From: Pseudoalteromonas spongiae UST010723-006
GTDB lineage: Bacteria > Pseudomonadota > Gammaproteobacteria > Enterobacterales > Alteromonadaceae
DNA length: 64,000 nucleotides
Assembly (NCBI RefSeq): GCF_000238255.3
Contig: NZ_CP011039.1
Location: 1,475,001-1,539,000, forward strand
Direction of reading: 5' to 3'
Position 1 is the stretch's first letter, and each line of letters opens with the position of its first letter. The notes beneath the pieces were generated by a model that searched no databases, was not told the origin of the DNA, and saw only the letters and a list, made by a program, of their open reading frames with translations. Below, one piece after another: positions 18,277 through 27,583 of the stretch. The position numbers were made by a program, and so were the translations under genes.

Positions 18277-20016
18277 ATGTTTGAGATAAGTATAAAAACA
18301 GCTAAGGGCACAGATGTAGGCACCGTTCGTTGTAGTGAACCATCTTGTTTAATCGGTAAAGACAAGCATCACCACATTAAACTACATGGTTTTAAAGTGT
18401 CAAAAGAACACGCTAAGTTATATTACCGTCCCGAGGGTATTTTTTTAGAAGACAGAGCTAGTCGTACAGGTACATTTGTTAATAGCCAAAAAATTGAGTC
18501 TGCAGGACCTTTATCTGAGTCTGATAGAATCGAAATTGGTGGTTATCATATTTACGTAAAAGCTGAAAACAAACACTCTACAAATTCGAGCCAATCGTTT
18601 AATACAAGCGCGTCAACAAATAGACCTTTAGGCCCAGACCTCGAAACTGACATTTCAGTTCCGAGCAAGCCAATGCCTGAAACTAAAATAGAAGGTCATG
18701 ATTTGGCTCAAGGTGACAACGACGAGACGCGACAAAAAATTAGAGAGCGTAACGAATGGCGTAGACGTGTTCACAAGGAACTGATCAATCAAATTGATTT
18801 AAGACGAGTCAATGTATCTGAAATGTCCGATGAAGAATTGCGCTCTCAAAGTGGAAATTTAATCTCAAACATAATTAAAGGATTAAATGTACCTCCGCAT
18901 ATAGATGGACAAGAGCTCGCTAAAGAGGTTTTGGATGAATCTGTTGGTTTAGGTCCTTTGGAAGCACTTGTCAACGACAAAAATGTGTCTGAAATTATGG
19001 TAAACGCTTATGATGAGATCTTTTATGAACGCTCTGGAAAGCTTTTTCTTTCAGATATTAGCTTTACCGACCAACAGGCTGTGCTTAGTGCAATTGAACG
19101 AATAGTGACTCCAATTGGGCGTCGTATCGATGAAGGGCAGCCAATGGTTGATGCGCGCTTAAAAGATGGTTCTCGAGTTAATGCAATAATTCCGCCATTA
19201 GCATTAAAGGGACCCTGTATCACAATTCGTAAGTTCATGGAAAAAAAGTTAGAGATAGAAGACCTCATTAACTTTGGTTCAATGAATGAAAATATGGCTA
19301 ACTTCTTAAAAACTACTGTTTTAAATAAGCGAAATGTCGTTATTTCGGGTGGAACAGGTTCGGGTAAAACAACATTACTGAATGTGTTATCAAACTTTAT
19401 TCCAGATGATGAACGCATTATTACTGTTGAAGATGCGGCTGAATTAAAACTTTACCAACCAAACTTAGTGTCACTTGAAGCAAGGCCACCTAACCAAGAA
19501 GGCAAAGGTGCTGTTGAAATTCGAGATTTAGTTAAAAACTGTTTACGTATGCGCCCGGACAGAATTGTAGTAGGCGAGTGTCGTGGCGGTGAAGCGTTAG
19601 ATATGCTGCAAGCAATGAATACGGGTCATGATGGTTCTTTAACTACCGCTCACGCAAACACTCCGCGAGACTGTATTTCCCGTCTTGAAGTCATGGTTAT
19701 GATGGCGGGAATGGATTTACCAATAATGGCGATACGCGAACAAATTGGCTCAGCAGTAAATATGATTGTTCAACAATCACGTTTTAGTGATGGCTCGAGG
19801 CGTGTTACGTCAATTACAGAAGTTACCGGCGTAGAGGGTAACACCTTGCAATTGTCTGAAATTTTCAAATTTAAGCAAACAGGGTATGACCAGAACGGGA
19901 AGGTCGTTGGGCACTATATGGCAACAGGTATGGTGCCTGAGTTTTATGAAAATCTCCGAGATCGTGGTATTGATGTAGATCTAAGTATCTTCAAACCTGA
20001 GGTGCCAAATGTCTAG
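18277..20016 (+). CDS. tadA: Tad pilus ATPase TadA/CpaF with N-terminal FHA domain
   Basis: Secretion ATPase that powers Flp pilus assembly, 579 residues. The CpaF/TadA part occupies about residues 165-555. Walker A is GGTGSGKTT (about 359-367), Walker B is RIVVGE (near 430), and the His box includes HDGSLTTAHANTPRDC. The first 95 residues are a forkhead-associated domain: LIGKDKHHHIKLHGFKVSKEHAKLYY, then SRTGTFVNSQKI, with the Ser-x-x-His and Thr/Asn positions expected for phosphothreonine binding (quoted in part). A low-complexity linker joins the domains. No TadZ/CpaE ATPase gene was found in the cluster; the FHA domain may substitute for its targeting role. Confidence 0.92.
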   Translation: MFEISIKTAKGTDVGTVRCSEPSCLIGKDKHHHIKLHGFKVSKEHAKLYYRPEGIFLEDRASRTGTFVNSQKIESAGPLSESDRIEIGGYHIYVKAENKHSTNSSQSFNTSASTNRPLGPDLETDISVPSKPMPETKIEGHDLAQGDNDETRQKIRERNEWRRRVHKELINQIDLRRVNVSEMSDEELRSQSGNLISNIIKGLNVPPHIDGQELAKEVLDESVGLGPLEALVNDKNVSEIMVNAYDEIFYERSGKLFLSDISFTDQQAVLSAIERIVTPIGRRIDEGQPMVDARLKDGSRVNAIIPPLALKGPCITIRKFMEKKLEIEDLINFGSMNENMANFLKTTVLNKRNVVISGGTGSGKTTLLNVLSNFIPDDERIITVEDAAELKLYQPNLVSLEARPPNQEGKGAVEIRDLVKNCLRMRPDRIVVGECRGGEALDMLQAMNTGHDGSLTTAHANTPRDCISRLEVMVMMAGMDLPIMAIREQIGSAVNMIVQQSRFSDGSRRVTSITEVTGVEGNTLQLSEIFKFKQTGYDQNGKVVGHYMATGMVPEFYENLRDRGIDVDLSIFKPEVPNV

Positions 20017-20857
20017 TGTCTTATTGATGGTAATAGTTGGTATATCCGTTGCTATTTTAGTGTTCGGAGGCTCTTTTATTTCACAAGAGTTAGCGCAAAA
20101 ATACCATGAAACCTTCAAATACAATGCGAAGCGTAACCTTTCTGACATGTTTCTATTTATTGAACCAGGAAAGCTTTTTGTTGGAAACATTGTCTTAATG
20201 GTTGTTACTTTTATTGTCGTGTGGGCTTATACAGGCGCATGGTTTGTAGCATTAATTGCGGTTATTGGCATGGCTATTTTACCGCCGTATTTGTACAAGT
20301 ATTTACAAAAACGACGTCGTAAAAAGTTTATTCAACAATTGCCTGATGGATTGAATATGATCTGCGCATCAATGCGCTCAGGTTCAAGTTTAATTAACGC
20401 CATAGAGGCTATGGTGCAGGAAGCTGAAGCGCCAATTTCTCAAGAGTTTTCACTCTTTTTAAGAGAGCAGCGGTTGGGGGTAGATTTTATGGAAGCCCTG
20501 GACAACATGGTCGAAAGAATGCCTGAACAAGACTTTAAACTCGTCGTTTCGGGTATGCAAATTTCGAAAGAAATCGGTGGCAATTTGGCCGAAACGCTCG
20601 AACGTCTAGGCGAGACTCTTAGAAAGAAAATTGAGATGGAAGGTAAAATTGACAGTTTAACTGCGCAAGGTCGAATTCAGGGAATTGTGATGACGTGTTT
20701 ACCTATTTTTCTAGGATACGTGCTGTATCACATGGAGCCAGTTCATATGTCACGCTTATTTACAGAACCGATGGGATGGATTGTCATTGCGGGGTCATCA
20801 GTCATGTTGTACATCGGATATTTCTTTATTCAGAAAATAGTTAACATAGATGTTTAG
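20009..20857 (+). CDS. tadB: Tad platform protein TadB
   Basis: Inner-membrane platform protein of 282 residues with membrane segments near 5-25, 55-95, 225-245 and 255-275. The T2SSF-type domain (about 105-235) includes the QLPDGLNMICASMRSGSS motif and a second conserved GGNLAETLERLGETLRKK helix. It begins inside the end of the TadA gene with an eight-base overlap, implying coupled translation. Pairs with TadC downstream. Confidence 0.9.
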   Translation: MSSVLLMVIVGISVAILVFGGSFISQELAQKYHETFKYNAKRNLSDMFLFIEPGKLFVGNIVLMVVTFIVVWAYTGAWFVALIAVIGMAILPPYLYKYLQKRRRKKFIQQLPDGLNMICASMRSGSSLINAIEAMVQEAEAPISQEFSLFLREQRLGVDFMEALDNMVERMPEQDFKLVVSGMQISKEIGGNLAETLERLGETLRKKIEMEGKIDSLTAQGRIQGIVMTCLPIFLGYVLYHMEPVHMSRLFTEPMGWIVIAGSSVMLYIGYFFIQKIVNIDV

Positions 20858-20866
20858 AAGGTAAAA

Positions 20867-21730
20867 ATGGTTTATTGGATACTTTTTTTCTTTGGCGCAT
20901 CAATATGCCTAGGTATATATAGCGTTACTAAAATAAAACAGGAAGTGCCTGAAGATACGCGTGATTTTATGGATCCATTGCCACCGTCGTTAAAGATTAT
21001 ATGGCCTTTGGTTAAAATTGCTTCCTATTATATCGGTGAACGTTTACCAATTGATTACTTGGTTAAAACCAATAAAAAACTGCAAATTTCAGGTCTTTCT
21101 TACATTATTTCAGCAGAAGACTACTTTGGCATTCGTCTTGTTGTGTCAATGATATGCGGTTTAATGACATGGTTTTGTTTATCTGCTTTGGACTCTGTGT
21201 CGTTAGACTATATTGTTTTCGCGTTGATTGCTGGTTACTTTTTACCGTTAGTCACGTTAAGTGATTTGAAAAAGAAACGTCAATTAAAAATAGTTAAAGC
21301 GCTTCCTGTTTATCTCGACTTTATTACTATGGCGGTGGAAGCAGGCTTGAATTTAACAGGCGCGATCGCACAATCCGTAGATAAAGGCCCTGATGGTCCA
21401 TTAAAAGTAGAGTTTGAAAAAGTAATGCGAGATTTACGTTCTGGCGTTGGCAAAATCGACGCATTTAGATCGATGGCTGAGCGTGTCCATATAAGTGAGA
21501 TCAATAACTTAGTAAGTGCTTTAGCACAAGCTGAACGTACCGGTGCGAGTTTGGGTTCTACGTTACGTATACAAGCTGATCAAAGGCGAGTAGAACGATT
21601 TCAACGTGCTGAGAAAAAGGCTCTAGAAGCGCCAGTTAAACTTGTGTTTCCGCTTGTTGCATTCATATTTCCTGTGACATTTGCAATCTTATTTTTCCCA
21701 ATCGTTATGAAATTTATATACGAAGTGTAA
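20867..21730 (+). CDS. tadC: Tad platform protein TadC
   Basis: Second inner-membrane platform protein, 287 residues. An N-terminal membrane segment, a pair of helices near 85-125, and a C-terminal pair near 255-285 surround a T2SSF-type domain with KALPVYLDFITMAVEAGLNL and TGASLGSTLRIQADQRR. GAAGG precedes the ATG at 20867. It ends one base before a DUF192 gene, so it belongs to the same transcript. Confidence 0.9.
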   Translation: MVYWILFFFGASICLGIYSVTKIKQEVPEDTRDFMDPLPPSLKIIWPLVKIASYYIGERLPIDYLVKTNKKLQISGLSYIISAEDYFGIRLVVSMICGLMTWFCLSALDSVSLDYIVFALIAGYFLPLVTLSDLKKKRQLKIVKALPVYLDFITMAVEAGLNLTGAIAQSVDKGPDGPLKVEFEKVMRDLRSGVGKIDAFRSMAERVHISEINNLVSALAQAERTGASLGSTLRIQADQRRVERFQRAEKKALEAPVKLVFPLVAFIFPVTFAILFFPIVMKFIYEV

Positions 21731-22075
21731 ATGATGAGAGTTAGTAGATTGATGCTCGATGGTGAGTACATATCAGGTTTTGATTTGGGTATTGCAGATT
21801 CAATTTGGTTACGCCTTCGTGGATTGCTTGGACGCAAAATATCAAATAATTTTGGTCTAATTATTATGCCTTGTAATAGCATTCACACAATGTGGATGGC
21901 CTACGATATCGATGCGGTATTTTTGGATTCCAAAGGACGTATAACGTCAATACATCAACATTTAGCACCTTGGAAATTCGCGCGATGCAAAAACGCAAAA
22001 AATGTATTGGAGCTAAAGTCTGGCAATGCAGAAAAGCTAAAGTTAAAAGAAGGGAGTGTAATTTCATGGGGTTAA
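21731..22075 (+). CDS. DUF192 family protein embedded in the Tad operon
   Basis: 114-residue protein of the DUF192 family. Family marks are the LRGLLGR segment, the central MPCNSIHTMWMAYDIDAVF stretch (the usual H-T-x-x-M/F pattern) and the short LELKSG element near the C-terminus. DUF192 proteins are small beta-barrel proteins, often exported; this one has no evident signal peptide and probably starts at the first or second ATG (21731 or 21734). It begins immediately after TadC and overlaps the TadD start by ten bases. Its biochemical function is not established. Confidence 0.85.
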   Translation: MMRVSRLMLDGEYISGFDLGIADSIWLRLRGLLGRKISNNFGLIIMPCNSIHTMWMAYDIDAVFLDSKGRITSIHQHLAPWKFARCKNAKNVLELKSGNAEKLKLKEGSVISWG

Positions 22076-22569
22076 AATCAATTCGATGCATCGCATTCGT
22101 GCTTGCGGTAATACTCACTCATGGATGTTCAACTGCAAATGCACCGAAAAGTGCTGCACAAGAGAACAATATTGATTTATTGGTGTTAGAAGGTAACGCA
22201 GATACAGCATACAAATCTGGTCATTTAGAACTAGCAGAAGGGCTTTATCGTCAATTGCTTTCTTATAAAAAAGATTATGCACCGGCATGGTTTCGGTTGG
22301 GAAATATTTACACCCGCACTAACCGTCTTGACGCGGCAGTTAATGCGTATCAAAACAGTATATCAAGTGACAACGAGCATGCAAAAGCTTGGCATAACCT
22401 TGCGATTGCACGTGTTAGACAAGCAACTGATGTTTTAATTGAAGCGCAGAATCATTTGGTGGTAGACACCGCAGCGAAAGATAGAATGGACCAACTATTT
22501 CTTGAACTAATGCGGATCCAATCGGCTAAAAATCAGGGACCGAAAGTAGCGAGTTATGAAAACTTATAA
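22066..22569 (+). CDS. tadD: TadD-like TPR lipoprotein
   Basis: Lipoprotein of 167 residues with tetratricopeptide repeats, matching TadD, a pilotin-like factor of Tad systems. The frame is open further upstream, but the ATG at 22066 follows GAAGGGAG and gives a proper signal: basic start, hydrophobic core, then LTHGC with the probable lipidated Cys near residue 21 (an imperfect lipobox). TPR units are seen at about 50-80 (GHLELAEGLYRQLL) and 84-117 (PAWFRLGNIYTRTNRLDAAV). The gene overlaps DUF192 upstream and the TadE gene downstream by 14 bases. Confidence 0.85.
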   Translation: MGLKSIRCIAFVLAVILTHGCSTANAPKSAAQENNIDLLVLEGNADTAYKSGHLELAEGLYRQLLSYKKDYAPAWFRLGNIYTRTNRLDAAVNAYQNSISSDNEHAKAWHNLAIARVRQATDVLIEAQNHLVVDTAAKDRMDQLFLELMRIQSAKNQGPKVASYENL

Positions 22570-23359
22570 CGTTAAAAGGGGGCAAGTGGGACAATCGATG
22601 GCTGAGTTTTCAATCAGTCTGCCATTTTTAGCTCCGATCGTACTTGTATTAATTATGCTTTTGATTCAATGGGCGACGATTTACCGAGACAAAATGACAT
22701 TAAACGCTGCAACGTTTGATGCTGTGAGATCGGGAACATTAAATCACGGTAGTATGGCTAAAATGCGAGAAGCGCTCGCACAAGGTATGACGCCATTATT
22801 TATGCGTGATGAGTCGTCTGGTGTTGAGGTTGGTAGGGCTTATTTGCTTGCAAGAGCTTATGTTGAAGGGAGTAATATGCTTGGGGTAGGCGCGCAAATT
22901 AAACAATTACACCCTACCAACGAAGTCTACGAGAAACATAAGGTTTTAAGAAAAGATGGCAGCGGCAATGTCTGGTATGAAATCCCGAACGATAATTTAA
23001 TGTATCGAAATCCAGTACAAAAGCATATTAAAGGTGATGTGTTTCTCAATGTACAAGATGCCAATTTACTCAAGATAGAAGTAAATTGGTGTAAAAAACT
23101 TGAAGTGCCAATTGCCAATTGGGTAATCGGTAAAATCTTAACGTTTACCGACGTTTCTATTAATCCATTTGACGCAAAATATGTAAATTATGTACCGAGT
23201 AACCATCAACTTGGTTGTAATGCGCTCGGCTTAGTATCGGGTGCTGACGGTACATTCAATATTAACGAGTATTACATTTCACTTAAGTCATATGCGATTG
23301 CACGAATGCAAACCCCATATAGACAACAAGACTCATCTATACCGGATATAAAAGATTAG
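22556..23359 (+). CDS. tadE: TadE-like minor pilin
   Basis: 267-residue TadE-type protein. The N-terminal V-G-Q-S-M-A-E-F is the prepilin-like cleavage and Glu +5 signature, followed by a hydrophobic helix (about residues 18-42). The TadE region continues with the DKMTLNAATFDAVRSGTLNHG segment (quoted in part). The C-terminal part is a larger soluble domain with two cysteines near 190 and 225 that could form a disulphide. It overlaps TadD by 14 bases and is followed after 14 bases by the giant lipoprotein, suggesting that the latter belongs to the same operon. Confidence 0.85.
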   Translation: MKTYNVKRGQVGQSMAEFSISLPFLAPIVLVLIMLLIQWATIYRDKMTLNAATFDAVRSGTLNHGSMAKMREALAQGMTPLFMRDESSGVEVGRAYLLARAYVEGSNMLGVGAQIKQLHPTNEVYEKHKVLRKDGSGNVWYEIPNDNLMYRNPVQKHIKGDVFLNVQDANLLKIEVNWCKKLEVPIANWVIGKILTFTDVSINPFDAKYVNYVPSNHQLGCNALGLVSGADGTFNINEYYISLKSYAIARMQTPYRQQDSSIPDIKD

Positions 23360-23373
23360 AAAAAGGACAACTA

Positions 23374-26300
23374 ATGAAGACTAAAACGCTTATAGCGATG
23401 TTTTTGAGTGGTGTAATTTCACTCGGATTAGCTGGATGTAACGACCCAATAGAAACAGAACCTGACACGGTGCAACCAGATGATGGAAATGGGGGGACTG
23501 ATGATGGAAACGGAAATGATGGCACTGATGGTAATGACGGTGGAGATGTAATCGACCCTTCGACAGGTACATGGGAAAACAATGACGAAGATGGGGATGG
23601 TACACCTGATTTAGAAGATGACTTACCTTTCGACCCTAATGAAAACAGTTATCCAGAGTTCTTTGAACAGGAACCCAATGACAATCCATCAATTGCTAAT
23701 CCAGTAAGCTTAGAACATGGGTTTATTGTTAATGGTGTGATTTCTTCAAACCTTGATAAAGGTGATCTATTCGCGTTTGAAGTACAAGACACTAAATTTA
23801 TTACCGCAATTTTTAGAACAGATGCACAAAGGTTTTCACCACAAGTTTATTTGTCAAATGCAGACGGTGAAGTGCTTGAATCTTATGAAATGTATCGTTC
23901 AGTAAGTCCAAACGTTGTGATTGTTAACTTTCAAATTCAAAATGCCGGTACATATAACCTAAGTGTAATGGATAACAATTACGCCGGTGGAAGCGACCTA
24001 ATTTACAACGTAAGTGTTTTTACCGATGAAGATGTAGACGCCTTTGATGACATGAAGGAATATGCATTTGGCTCTAGTCTGGTATCTCAAGATAACGATA
24101 AAGATGGGATTAAGGACGGCTTCGAGTACGCGCTTATGGCTGCACCAAGTCATATTGATTTCGATGAGGATGGTATTCCAAACTGGTTCGATGAAGATGC
24201 GGATGGAGACGGATTTAGTGATGAAATTGAAGGTATCAACGATCTAAATAACGATTTTTTCCCAAATTACATTGATAGGGATTCGGACGGAAATAATATT
24301 GACGACCAGTTAGAAAGTGGCGACCCAAAGAATCCTAATAATTTTGACAATGATTCGTTTATCGACCACTTAGATTTAGATGATGACAATGATGATATTC
24401 TTGATGTATATGACCAAAAGCGTTTAGAACACGCGTCGCGTATTACTGCTATAGAAGAAAACGGCATCATGCTGCGCTGGACGAATAATGTAACGTCAAC
24501 AGCTTATACGGTAAGAGATTTTATTAGAGCTGGAGACAAGGCTGAGTTAATTGTAAGTGGTATAACAGAACAAACGCAGAATGTTGTGGTGTCATATAAA
24601 ATAAACGGCGTCGTAACAAATTCAAAACCTCAAATCACACAAGATCAAGATAATAATTATAGATTGACGTTAGAGGTACCAAATATTGTTGGTAATGGTT
24701 ATCTAAAAGTAGCCTATGAAGGAGATTACATTTCTGAGGAAATGCCTTTCACTGTACACGAATCAAGTTTACCTCTGTTGTCTAATGAGATTAGAACGAT
24801 AGAAGAAAAAGATTTGTTAACGTTATCAGGTGATAATTTTGATAACGACACAAGTGTGTTTTTTGGTAGTAAAGCGGCTAAAGCAAGCTTGATTGACGAA
24901 AACACAATCACGGTGCAAGTGCCAGAGGGCATCACTGGTGGTTCATATTGGGTTACTAACACACATGGCGCAAGTAACGCTGTTAGTTACATATTGAACA
25001 CAAATGTTGAATTTAATGTAACGTCAAGCAATGTAAAGGAAATTACCCATATCGGAGGAATTTTACCTAGCCATGGTTCCGCTATAACAGGAAATACATT
25101 TGAGCACCAAGTACTCGGTAGCCAACCTGAAGTGATTTATAGCTATACAGTAAACCAACAAGGTGAGCGTGAAACTTATTTGAGTACATTGTTGGTTCCT
25201 GGTCAGCGTAAAATCGAATTTAGTGATGAGTCTACAGCGAGTTCAGCACTGGTTGCTTATCTTGATTTAATGTTATTAGGTGCGGGTATTGGACCACAGG
25301 AAGTTTTAGAGAAAGTAGCTGAATTTGAGGAGTATAAAGACTATATCGAACAGTCTGTGGCTTATTTAGAACAAGACTCGGCGTTTTTCTCGTTTACCGA
25401 ACCTCGTCAGGAGCGTATTGCGCTATTGAACCAATATGGACGTAAAATTTTAGACAAAGTAACTAGGCCTAACAGTGCCGAAAAGCATCGAGTTGCTAAA
25501 GCCAATGGTGAAACTGGCGCGACAAATAAATTTATTTCTACCAATACTGATACGTCAATTGAACCAAGTATTGTTTCTTACCCTGAAACCAACGGAACTT
25601 GGGCGCTTTTCGATATGTCTATGGAGGCAACTACCTTTCTTGAGAATAAGTTTGTTGCCGGACATAAGTGTGGTGAAGGCGTAGACCCTAAATGGCACGA
25701 AGTGCTCAATTACGATGGCTGTGTCGAGTTACAAAACCGAAGCCAATTGTACTTAAGTTATCGTGTATATGAGGTAAACCCCATGACCGGTAACTTGAAA
25801 GACGGTGCTTTAAATAACCCACTGCAAGAGCATGTCGATACACCTTATCATAAAGATATGATGGGGCCTACGAGTGGTACTTTCCTTGGTTTAGAGTTTT
25901 GGTCAGCTGATTCATTAATTGATAAATGCGTTTATAAAGACTGCTTGTATCAAATAATCACGCCTGGAGTAGATGGCATCTATGGCATCAGTCCTTTTAG
26001 TTTAAAAGGTACTGAAAGTTATAATTTATCGGGCCAAAAAGCTAAGAAAATGTTAGCGATTAGAACGATCATCGATAACATTGTAATTCGCTTTTACAAT
26101 ACGCTAATTGATGCTGTTGGAATTGGCATACCAGCCGACAACGCAACAAAAGCGAAAATGGTACGTGACGTTATTATGGCAGTGTATCAGCATATGCCTG
26201 CAATCACAGATCAGGTTGAAGCTCTGGCCGCTAAGGACACTGTGACCGCGCAGGATTGGGAAGATCTTGCATATAATATTGGTCAAGAACTTTATAAGAA

Positions 26301-27537
26301 AGAAATTCAGCCAATCCTAACGATGGATATGAGTAAACTACCAAACATACCGGTAGGCCCAGCTACTCAAGCGATTCTTTCTGCCTATGAAATTCAAATG
26401 CCTGATTTTAGAAAGGCACTCGCTGAAAAGCTTGCGAAAAAGTTATTCCCTGGTTGGGGGGCCATAGACACAGCATATGATGCCTCAATGGTTGCGTCCG
26501 CAATGATAGATATGGCAAAAACACTAAAAGATATGGCGGCGGTTCCGACAAAGATCGATTATGTTGTTTCGTGGGGGCTAACGCTTTCAGACATTACACC
26601 ACGAACAATTTTCAAAGATAATACCCAAAAATCATTTGAGATTGTCGGCAGTGGTATGGCTGTTGTAAAAGGGATTTGGGACGACGAACCAGAAGTAATT
26701 GTTATTGATAGCGTTACGGGTAAAGAGCTTGATACTGATGTTCAGTATGTAAACAAAGAGGGTACAAAACTAACATTTACACTCGATAATATCCAGCAGA
26801 TTGAAGAGGCAGTTGGTCCTCTTACGGTTTATGTTAGACATCGAGGCGATGAAGCAAAGCTAGGTTATGAAATACTAATTGGCTCTAGTCTTTCAATCAC
26901 AAATGTTACACCTAACAAAGCGCCACCCGGAACTGAGGTAACAATTGAAGGCGTCGGGTTCAGTACGAAAATATCAGATAATAAAGTCACTTTCACAGGC
27001 CCGAATGACACGCGGATCAGTGCCACGATTGTTTCAGCCACTACCGAAGTGCTCGTAGTTAAAGTACCGAATCAGGTTCAAACAGGCTTTATTACTGTAG
27101 AAGTAAATGGCGATTTAAGTAACGAATATCCTTTCTTCGGCCCAAGTCAGCTAGAAATTATATTTGGCGACAACGGTAACTTTAATGATGACGTTTACAA
27201 ACTATCTGTTAATGGTGCGGTTAAATATGACAATAGTTCTCCAAAACGAAAAGTAGGACCTGTCTATGTATCTCTAGATGAGGGAACACACTCAGTTGAA
27301 CTTACAGGTATCCGAGCTGATGATGGAATTGGTACCTACTACATACAGTTCGGCGGTGATGTTATAAGTGTTTCCGGTGATGCGCAGTCAGGCAGAGATT
27401 TATGTCCAGATGTTGTTAAGCGCTATCAAGTAGAAGTAGGTCAATCAGGCACTCATTATCATGCAGTTACACAACAAGTAATGGTAAAACAATCTGAATT
27501 TGCACGCTCAACAGATGACGAATGTGCAGCGAGATAG
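23374..27537 (+). CDS. Giant calcium-repeat / IPT-TIG lipoprotein at the end of the Tad operon (paralogue A1)
   Basis: 1387-residue predicted surface lipoprotein. The signal peptide ends in L-A-G-C (Cys 22). A Gly/Asp/Asn-rich linker (about 30-60) is followed by a pre-peptidase-like beta domain (about 85-215). Next come several D-x-D-x-D-G motifs of the thrombospondin type 3 / calcium-binding kind (about 215-350). IPT/TIG-like beta domains are suggested near 465-530 and near 1180-1260 (TIEGVGFSTKISDNKVTFTG). The middle 500 residues are novel to me. AAAGGAC precedes the ATG. It starts 14 bases after TadE and is closed by a terminator, so I infer that it is the last gene of the Tad operon and a candidate pilus-associated adhesin. 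Its truncated paralogue lies at 29402. Confidence 0.85.
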   Translation: MKTKTLIAMFLSGVISLGLAGCNDPIETEPDTVQPDDGNGGTDDGNGNDGTDGNDGGDVIDPSTGTWENNDEDGDGTPDLEDDLPFDPNENSYPEFFEQEPNDNPSIANPVSLEHGFIVNGVISSNLDKGDLFAFEVQDTKFITAIFRTDAQRFSPQVYLSNADGEVLESYEMYRSVSPNVVIVNFQIQNAGTYNLSVMDNNYAGGSDLIYNVSVFTDEDVDAFDDMKEYAFGSSLVSQDNDKDGIKDGFEYALMAAPSHIDFDEDGIPNWFDEDADGDGFSDEIEGINDLNNDFFPNYIDRDSDGNNIDDQLESGDPKNPNNFDNDSFIDHLDLDDDNDDILDVYDQKRLEHASRITAIEENGIMLRWTNNVTSTAYTVRDFIRAGDKAELIVSGITEQTQNVVVSYKINGVVTNSKPQITQDQDNNYRLTLEVPNIVGNGYLKVAYEGDYISEEMPFTVHESSLPLLSNEIRTIEEKDLLTLSGDNFDNDTSVFFGSKAAKASLIDENTITVQVPEGITGGSYWVTNTHGASNAVSYILNTNVEFNVTSSNVKEITHIGGILPSHGSAITGNTFEHQVLGSQPEVIYSYTVNQQGERETYLSTLLVPGQRKIEFSDESTASSALVAYLDLMLLGAGIGPQEVLEKVAEFEEYKDYIEQSVAYLEQDSAFFSFTEPRQERIALLNQYGRKILDKVTRPNSAEKHRVAKANGETGATNKFISTNTDTSIEPSIVSYPETNGTWALFDMSMEATTFLENKFVAGHKCGEGVDPKWHEVLNYDGCVELQNRSQLYLSYRVYEVNPMTGNLKDGALNNPLQEHVDTPYHKDMMGPTSGTFLGLEFWSADSLIDKCVYKDCLYQIITPGVDGIYGISPFSLKGTESYNLSGQKAKKMLAIRTIIDNIVIRFYNTLIDAVGIGIPADNATKAKMVRDVIMAVYQHMPAITDQVEALAAKDTVTAQDWEDLAYNIGQELYKKEIQPILTMDMSKLPNIPVGPATQAILSAYEIQMPDFRKALAEKLAKKLFPGWGAIDTAYDASMVASAMIDMAKTLKDMAAVPTKIDYVVSWGLTLSDITPRTIFKDNTQKSFEIVGSGMAVVKGIWDDEPEVIVIDSVTGKELDTDVQYVNKEGTKLTFTLDNIQQIEEAVGPLTVYVRHRGDEAKLGYEILIGSSLSITNVTPNKAPPGTEVTIEGVGFSTKISDNKVTFTGPNDTRISATIVSATTEVLVVKVPNQVQTGFITVEVNGDLSNEYPFFGPSQLEIIFGDNGNFNDDVYKLSVNGAVKYDNSSPKRKVGPVYVSLDEGTHSVELTGIRADDGIGTYYIQFGGDVISVSGDAQSGRDLCPDVVKRYQVEVGQSGTHYHAVTQQVMVKQSEFARSTDDECAAR

Positions 27538-27548
27538 TTAATTTAAAT

Positions 27549-27573
27549 AAAGCCCTTTTTTAAGGGCTTTTAT
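27549..27573 (+). terminator. Terminator ending the Tad operon
   Basis: AAAGCCCTT and AAGGGCTTT form a stem around a short T loop, then TTAT. It follows the stop of the giant lipoprotein by 11 bases and closes the long Tad transcript. Confidence 0.85.
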
Positions 27574-27583
27574 AGGAGTTGTA

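Noticed and set aside
19023..19418. A 131-residue minus-strand frame inside the Tad ATPase gene
   Set aside because: Shadow frame opposite a well-supported ATPase gene; no signal, no ribosome site.
21892..22065. N-terminal extension of the TadD gene
   Set aside because: It overlaps the DUF192 coding region, and the lipoprotein signal and ribosome site clearly place the start at 22066.
23337..23605. Two minus-strand open frames rich in Pro, Ser and His
   Set aside because: They are antisense to the Gly/Asp-rich linker of the giant lipoprotein; low-complexity codons open the opposite strand by chance.
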